Below, piece after piece: positions 59,580-64,000 of a stretch of DNA of 64,000 nt; the first letter of the stretch is position 1, and the number at the start of each line of letters is the position of its first letter. The translations under genes and the position numbers were made by a program. Under the pieces are notes generated by a model that was not told the DNA's origin, ran no database searches, and worked only from the letters and a program-made list of their open reading frames with translations. This DNA is from Punica granatum (Eukaryota; Streptophyta; Magnoliopsida; Myrtales; Lythraceae): the NCBI RefSeq assembly GCF_007655135.1, contig NC_045128.1:21360811-21424810 (forward strand). The letters are read 5' to 3'.

Positions 59580-61031
59580 CTAGGGGTGGGCGAGGTTGCG
59601 TGCCCTTTTGTGCACTCGGTCCAACTGCGCGCTCAAACGGGCCATCTCCTGATCTAGATGTGCGACTCGGGCGCGTGCTCGAGTCAACTCCGTCTGAAGC
59701 TCCCTGTAGTCCGCGACCTCTGCGCGGGAATCAACAAGCTCGCAACGGAGCTAATCTCGTTCTTCCCTGACGGCCCGTAGCTCTGCGTGCATGGCCGCTT
59801 GGATGGAGCTTTCGGCTTCGGGAGCGAGGGTAGATGTAGCTCGAGGAGTCGGGGCGGCCTGGGGCCGTTGTGGTGGTGTCGATCCCTGCGGGTAGAACCG
59901 GGCCACGTACGCTGATGTGACGGAGAATGCTCGCTCTTCGTCGGTGATATGTTCGGGGAAGTACAGACGCTGTATTGTGCTAGCGTCCCGTTGACAACGG
60001 ATCTCTCGAATCTGTAGGAATCTTGCGGAGGCCGAGGATGTGGAGTCGGCCCACTGGATGCGGAAAGGTAGACGGTCCGTCTCGGCGGGAATGTCCTGTA
60101 GGCCGCCGAGCTGTCTGATTACCCGGCCGGGGAATATGAGGGTACTCCCCAAGTGGCTGAGAAGGGGAACTCTCACAATTCCGGGACATCCCGTGATCAT
60201 GGGGCCACCGGGATTCCATCGAGCGATCCATAAGAACCATGCGGGAGGCGGGATGACTGGTGCAAGGCGTTCGATCAACGAACGCTCGTTGGAGATGTAG
60301 GAGAACGGATGTGATGAGCAAAAGGGGCAGACGTGCGCAAGAAGCCAAGTCTGCAGTAGGTGCGGGGATCCCCTCATCCTGCCGCGCCGAACCTCTCTAA
60401 CATAGTCAAGAGACCGAACGGTCTCGGCTAATAAAGCCTCCACATAACTATGGCCTCCCACCACTTGGAGGACGACTTGGGCTATAGCCCCGTCAATGAG
60501 GTTCGGCGAGTACGGGAACAGGAGAGTGCCGAAGACCAAGAGCAGGAATCCATGACAGGCATCGCGCTGATAGGAAGCCGTTGTAGGTGTCATTGCGCGG
60601 AGGAGTGTCCAATCAGAGAGCCACGCAATCCGGATGCCTTGATCCCACCTCTGATGAAGCTCCTCGTGGATGTCTTGAGTAGGTATGTGGTGAAGAGTGG
60701 AGAGCTGACCCTGGACGATTGTGAACGGGTTAGGCACGAAGATGCCTTGGGTCGTGGGCGTAGGCCTCTAGATGAGTGTCGTGTACTCCTCGATCGTAGG
60801 GGCTAACTCCGTCCCCTGGAAGTTGAATACTGCGTGCTCAGGATTCCAAAATCCGGTGGCGGTCCTCAAAAAGATCCAATCCACCGGGGTCTCGGTGAAC
60901 ATGACCATATCTCCGATGATGCCCCGGATGAAAGCGTGATCCACCGGCCGGAGAGTCCTCCAAATGCGCATGATGTCTTGTCTTGGTGGCGTGATCGCTT
61001 CGAGTCTGAGACCGGGAGCCGGGCGGTCCAT
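59580..61031 (-). pseudogene. R8 ORF1, plant-mobile-domain-like protein, amber-interrupted
   Basis: One frame from ATG 61031 (in-frame stops lie upstream) to TAG 59580, 483 codons, upstream of gag as ORF1 is in Ogre elements. The N-terminal part has an FWNPEHAVF...LAPTIEEYTTLI pattern that resembles the plant mobile domain / DUF7745-like family; function unknown. The C-terminal part is charged and heptad-like, suggesting a coiled coil, and clearly continues past the amber at 59751-59753. A second amber is at 60768-60770. No other disruption seen. The family name is from memory of motif shape and needs a profile search. Confidence 0.65.
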
Positions 61032-61116
61032 CCTTACCTAGATGGAGGAGATGCCGGCTTAACGTCTTAAGAATCAAATCAATGCAGTGTCCTAAGTTTT
61101 TCGGAAAAATGCATGC
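61032..61116 (-). mobile_element. R8 leader remnant
   Basis: Non-coding, contains the second conserved box (AATGCAGTGTCCTAAG at 61081-61096). The R9 insertion follows CATGC (61112-61116). Confidence 0.6.
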
Positions 61117-64000
61117 TGTACGGACCCGAATGTGGACTCTCGTCGGGGCCCGCATTGCGTGCTTTTGGATCGCGCGGCTTGGGAGTGTCCACCTTCCCGT
61201 GGGGACGCGTGACGGACGCGCGTGAGAGAAGGAGTCGCCACTTATCATTTTACGACCCGTAGGTCGAGGGCGGATAAGTTACCCGAGTCTAGGGGTATGG
61301 AACACCTAGTTTGTCGTTAAGGCATTGATCTGTGCGGAACCGGAAAATCCGTGTTCGGGGGTTCATGTTACGTGCGGGCCTATATCCCGCACGCCCTTTC
61401 GGTACTCTGGTTTGCTAGGCTTGCATTTTTGTTTTATTTACCGCATGAATTAGGCTGCACTCGGCTCACACGTTTTGACACCGTAACTTCGATGAATTAA
61501 ACGATGTCGGTGGAGAAGCTGAGAGAGAAGTAAACCCGTGTGTCGGGGAATTGGTTCACAATCTTGCGTTACAGTTCATCGAACCATGGAGGTTGAATCC
61601 CTACGTGAACCAGAACCGCGAGTTCTTGGATTTACTTGTATCTGGGCAAGCATTAGACCGATTCGATTAATTCGACTCTCGGACCGTTCGCTCACCGACT
61701 GGAATTCTTACAGAATAAATGTACAAAATAAAATCCTTACAATGCTCTCGAAAACAATAAATACAAATTACAAATGGCCGAATTCCAGTCGACTCGCGTT
61801 CGGTTATTATTCCACTCTAACTCACCGTGAGTTTAGGGAAAAAGACCGAAGAACTGAAATTCAATGGACGCTCTCACTGAATAGGGCGTTGGACCCTGTG
61901 AGTGTTGATTAGGGCGTTGAACCCTGTGCTCGATGATTAGGGTGTTGAACCCTAATATTATTCGACCTAGGGATCAAGCTCGACCCGTGTGGCAAACAAG
62001 TGCGGAAAGATAACACGCAACATGTTAATAACAGACAAGGTGTTTTGTATTTACCGAATGTACGTGGATTAACAAGTTTATTAATCCAAAAGTGTTTTTG
62101 CAAGCAAATGCCATATGCTAAGCAATCAAACACGTGCCAATGTTTTAGTATTCTGCTTTTGTTGGAAATTTGGAAAAGGGAATCGAATATCATGTGTGTA
62201 GATTGCTTTTATAGTGATTCGGTGTTGTGACACTGAATTACCACTGAATTGATCCAAACTTGTATTTTGACTCTAGATTTGGAACCTAGAGTTCCGCCTA
62301 ACCATTTTCTAGGATTTGGTTAAGTCGAGTGAAATGATTAGTCCGATAACTGTATTTTGATACAGAATACCCAACTGACATCTTAAACTGCGCTAGGATG
62401 TCGGCGAATCACGAAATGATGTTCTTGCCCTTGATTTGAAAATTTGTTTTCAGAAAAGGAGAACAACACAATAAGGATTTGAAAGTATGAGGGTTTTGAA
62501 AAGGGCATTAACACCGTTTTGTAATTCGTCGACGCGAGTTACAAATTAATGTCCAATTCGTGCAAAGTTATTTAAATGGAATGAATTAACCGTGTGAACG
62601 TCCCGATTAACCCGTTCGTGGAATTAATGCTTAAGGTTATTGCCGAATACTTTAATTGTGAAAACGATTCGTGATTCGGCGACCAACACGAATGCGTAAG
62701 GATCGAGGATATTTGGTCCAATGACCGAAACTACCCTCGTAACCGAATGGACCCGAATGAGTCAACGATACCCGAATCCATGCATGTTTTGTTTTGAAAA
62801 GACATGTAATCGATGTTTTAACATGGGAATCGTGGAAATATCGAAATTACACTTTCGTACAATCCGAGAAATGAATTAAACTCGAAATAAGGAAATCATT
62901 CTTGATCCAAAAAGGGCCAAGAAGCCCTCGGCTTCACCTTGTCAAAGATGGCCGAATACTCTCATGGCTCGATTCAAATCACAAAGAATTTCCTTGTCTT
63001 GGTTTAATCATTTTTCGCATGCTCAAACATCAAACATCATGAATAACACGTTTTGACAAAAGCCGGTATTACCATGATTTGATTAACTCATTTAAACATG
63101 CAAACATTCACAAACATGTTATTTAAGGAATCGATAAAATAATACCGGCTTCATGCATGCAAGAACAACAAAATAAACTCGAAAAATAACTTGGATCGGG
63201 CTAAGGAGACCAATCTTAACCCGAAAAGAGCAACTCAAGTCTCAGCCATCCCATTTAGAGACTTGGCCGTGAGCTCACTTGCCATTTCCGGGTCGGGATG
63301 GTCTTTCAAACAACAATCCAAACCTTTTTCCGACATGCTAGCAAGTTATAAGGTAATACACATGCATAATATAACATAAAATTGCATAAAAGTTAAGTCT
63401 TGCAAGTTAAGTATGCATAAAATACCATAGTACTCCATAGCCATGCAAAAATATAAAAAGCCCTAACTCCTCTAAGTCAAGAGTGATTTACCTAGCCTCG
63501 GGATACGAGGAAAGAGTCGGGGAAGTGTTCGAGAGTCGGGTGACTCGGTTGAACGCTTGGAAGGATGCTCGGGTGCAAAGGATGCACGTTCGGGGAGCTA
63601 GGTGCACGGGGAATGCGGCTGGAATGCACGGGAGGCGCGCGGCGTGCGCGGGGCGTGGGCAGGTGCGCGGGCGTGCGCGGGCATGCGCGGGCGTGCGCGT
63701 GCGCGCGGGCAAGAGCGCGGGCGGGCGCGTGCGCGCAGGCAGGCGCGCGGGCGTGCGCGCGGCTGGCGCTGGTGGGTCACTATTCACCCGAGAGTAGCGA
63801 TTTCACCCGAAATGCACTATTTGACCTGAAACAATAATTTAAAGACTTCAAATGGAAAAACCAATTTCACCAATGAACTCCATGGGTCCAAAATGAGTGG
63901 GATATGAAGTTTGAGAAATTTTGAGCTTAAGTCGGGATGATGAACATCGGCTTCCGACTTAAGAACTCAAGGCTCTCTTTTGATCTTTTCGGTTTTCTTT
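61117..64000 (-). mobile_element. R9: A-type LTR (partial, runs off the window)
   Basis: Nearly identical to the first 2.9 kb of the R6 LTRs, starting TGTACGGACC. The neighbouring sequence is not a primer site, so 61117 is the outer edge of a solo LTR or a 3' LTR inserted into R8. Tandem hairpins at 61883-61953, donor-like box at 63488-63496, GC-rich block at about 63636-63765. A diverged patch lies at about 62038-62095. Confidence 0.85.

Larger units (their letters stand above)
45675..61116 (-). mobile_element. R8: Ogre/Tat-like coding retrotransposon (5' end outside window)
   Basis: From right to left on the minus strand: leader, ORF1, gag-pro, a predicted intron, pol (RT, RNase H, second RNase H, integrase), 3' UTR with hairpins and array, polypurine tract, 3' LTR. 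R9 interrupts the leader at 61117, so primer site and 5' LTR must be right of the window. The LTR is of the type in R1-R5. The copy is inactive as sequenced: in-frame amber codons, small indels and an integrase deletion. Left flank of the insertion is AACAC; its partner cannot be seen. Confidence 0.88.

Noticed and set aside
1..64000. Host genes captured in the elements
   Set aside because: No frame outside gag-pol and ORF1 shows a recognisable cellular protein domain; a database search could still find a decayed fragment, for example in 16330-16740.

Overview
The window is repeat-dominated DNA from a flowering plant. I find no host gene, rRNA, tRNA or CRISPR array. Almost every base belongs to nested Ty3/gypsy LTR retrotransposons. 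Most are Ogre/Tat-like: LTRs of 4.6-5.0 kb, a tRNA-Arg-like primer site (TGGCGACTCC...), a polypurine tract of the form AAAGAGGGGCAAGC, an ORF upstream of gag, two RNase H domains and an apparent pol intron. One is a chromodomain element of the Tekay/Del type. The species cannot be named from this sequence.

Layout (R numbers are mine). R1 (+, left edge to 5657): 29-bp tandem array, polypurine tract and 3' LTR. R2 (-, 5658-8390): part of an LTR, cut by R1. R3 (+, 8391-9156): LTR tail. R4 (+): a non-coding element whose broken 5' LTR is 9157-9469 plus about 14258-15781, and whose interior is 15782-17435 plus 43079-45674. R5 (-, 9470-14257): an LTR inside the R4 LTR, apparently joined by a deletion to R4. 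R6 (-, 17436-43078): a gag-pol-less element with 4.63-kb LTRs, inserted in R4. R7 (+, 30358-40466): an intact Tekay-like element inserted in the right LTR of R6, with a perfect 5-bp target duplication (ATAAT). R8 (-, 45675-61116, continuing to the right): an Ogre-like element with coding genes, inserted in R4. R9 (-, 61117 to the window edge): an R6-type LTR inserted in the leader of R8.

How the parts work together. R8 carries ORF1, gag, protease with a G-patch-like segment, RT, RNase H, a second (archaeal-type) RNase H and integrase. This copy is broken by in-frame amber codons, small frameshifts and an integrase deletion. R4 and R6 lack these genes but keep LTR ends, primer site, polypurine tract, leader boxes and a 3' UTR hairpin cluster, so they look like non-autonomous partners of R8-type elements. 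R7 encodes its own complete 1602-residue Gag-Pol and is the only element here that looks coding-competent.

The most unusual signals are structural. (1) Tandem 15-nt hairpins in all the long LTRs have covarying stems around a 7-nt loop resembling a tRNA T-loop/B box. (2) A cluster of inverted repeats sits in the 3' UTR of R4, R6 and R8. (3) Hairpin-forming 28-30-bp arrays occur in these elements, next to the polypurine tract in R1, R6 and R8. (4) R8 has a predicted 206-nt intron whose donor overlaps the gag-pro stop codon. (5) Every premature in-frame stop found in R8 is TAG. (6) A variable segment in the leader is bracketed by conserved boxes in three elements.
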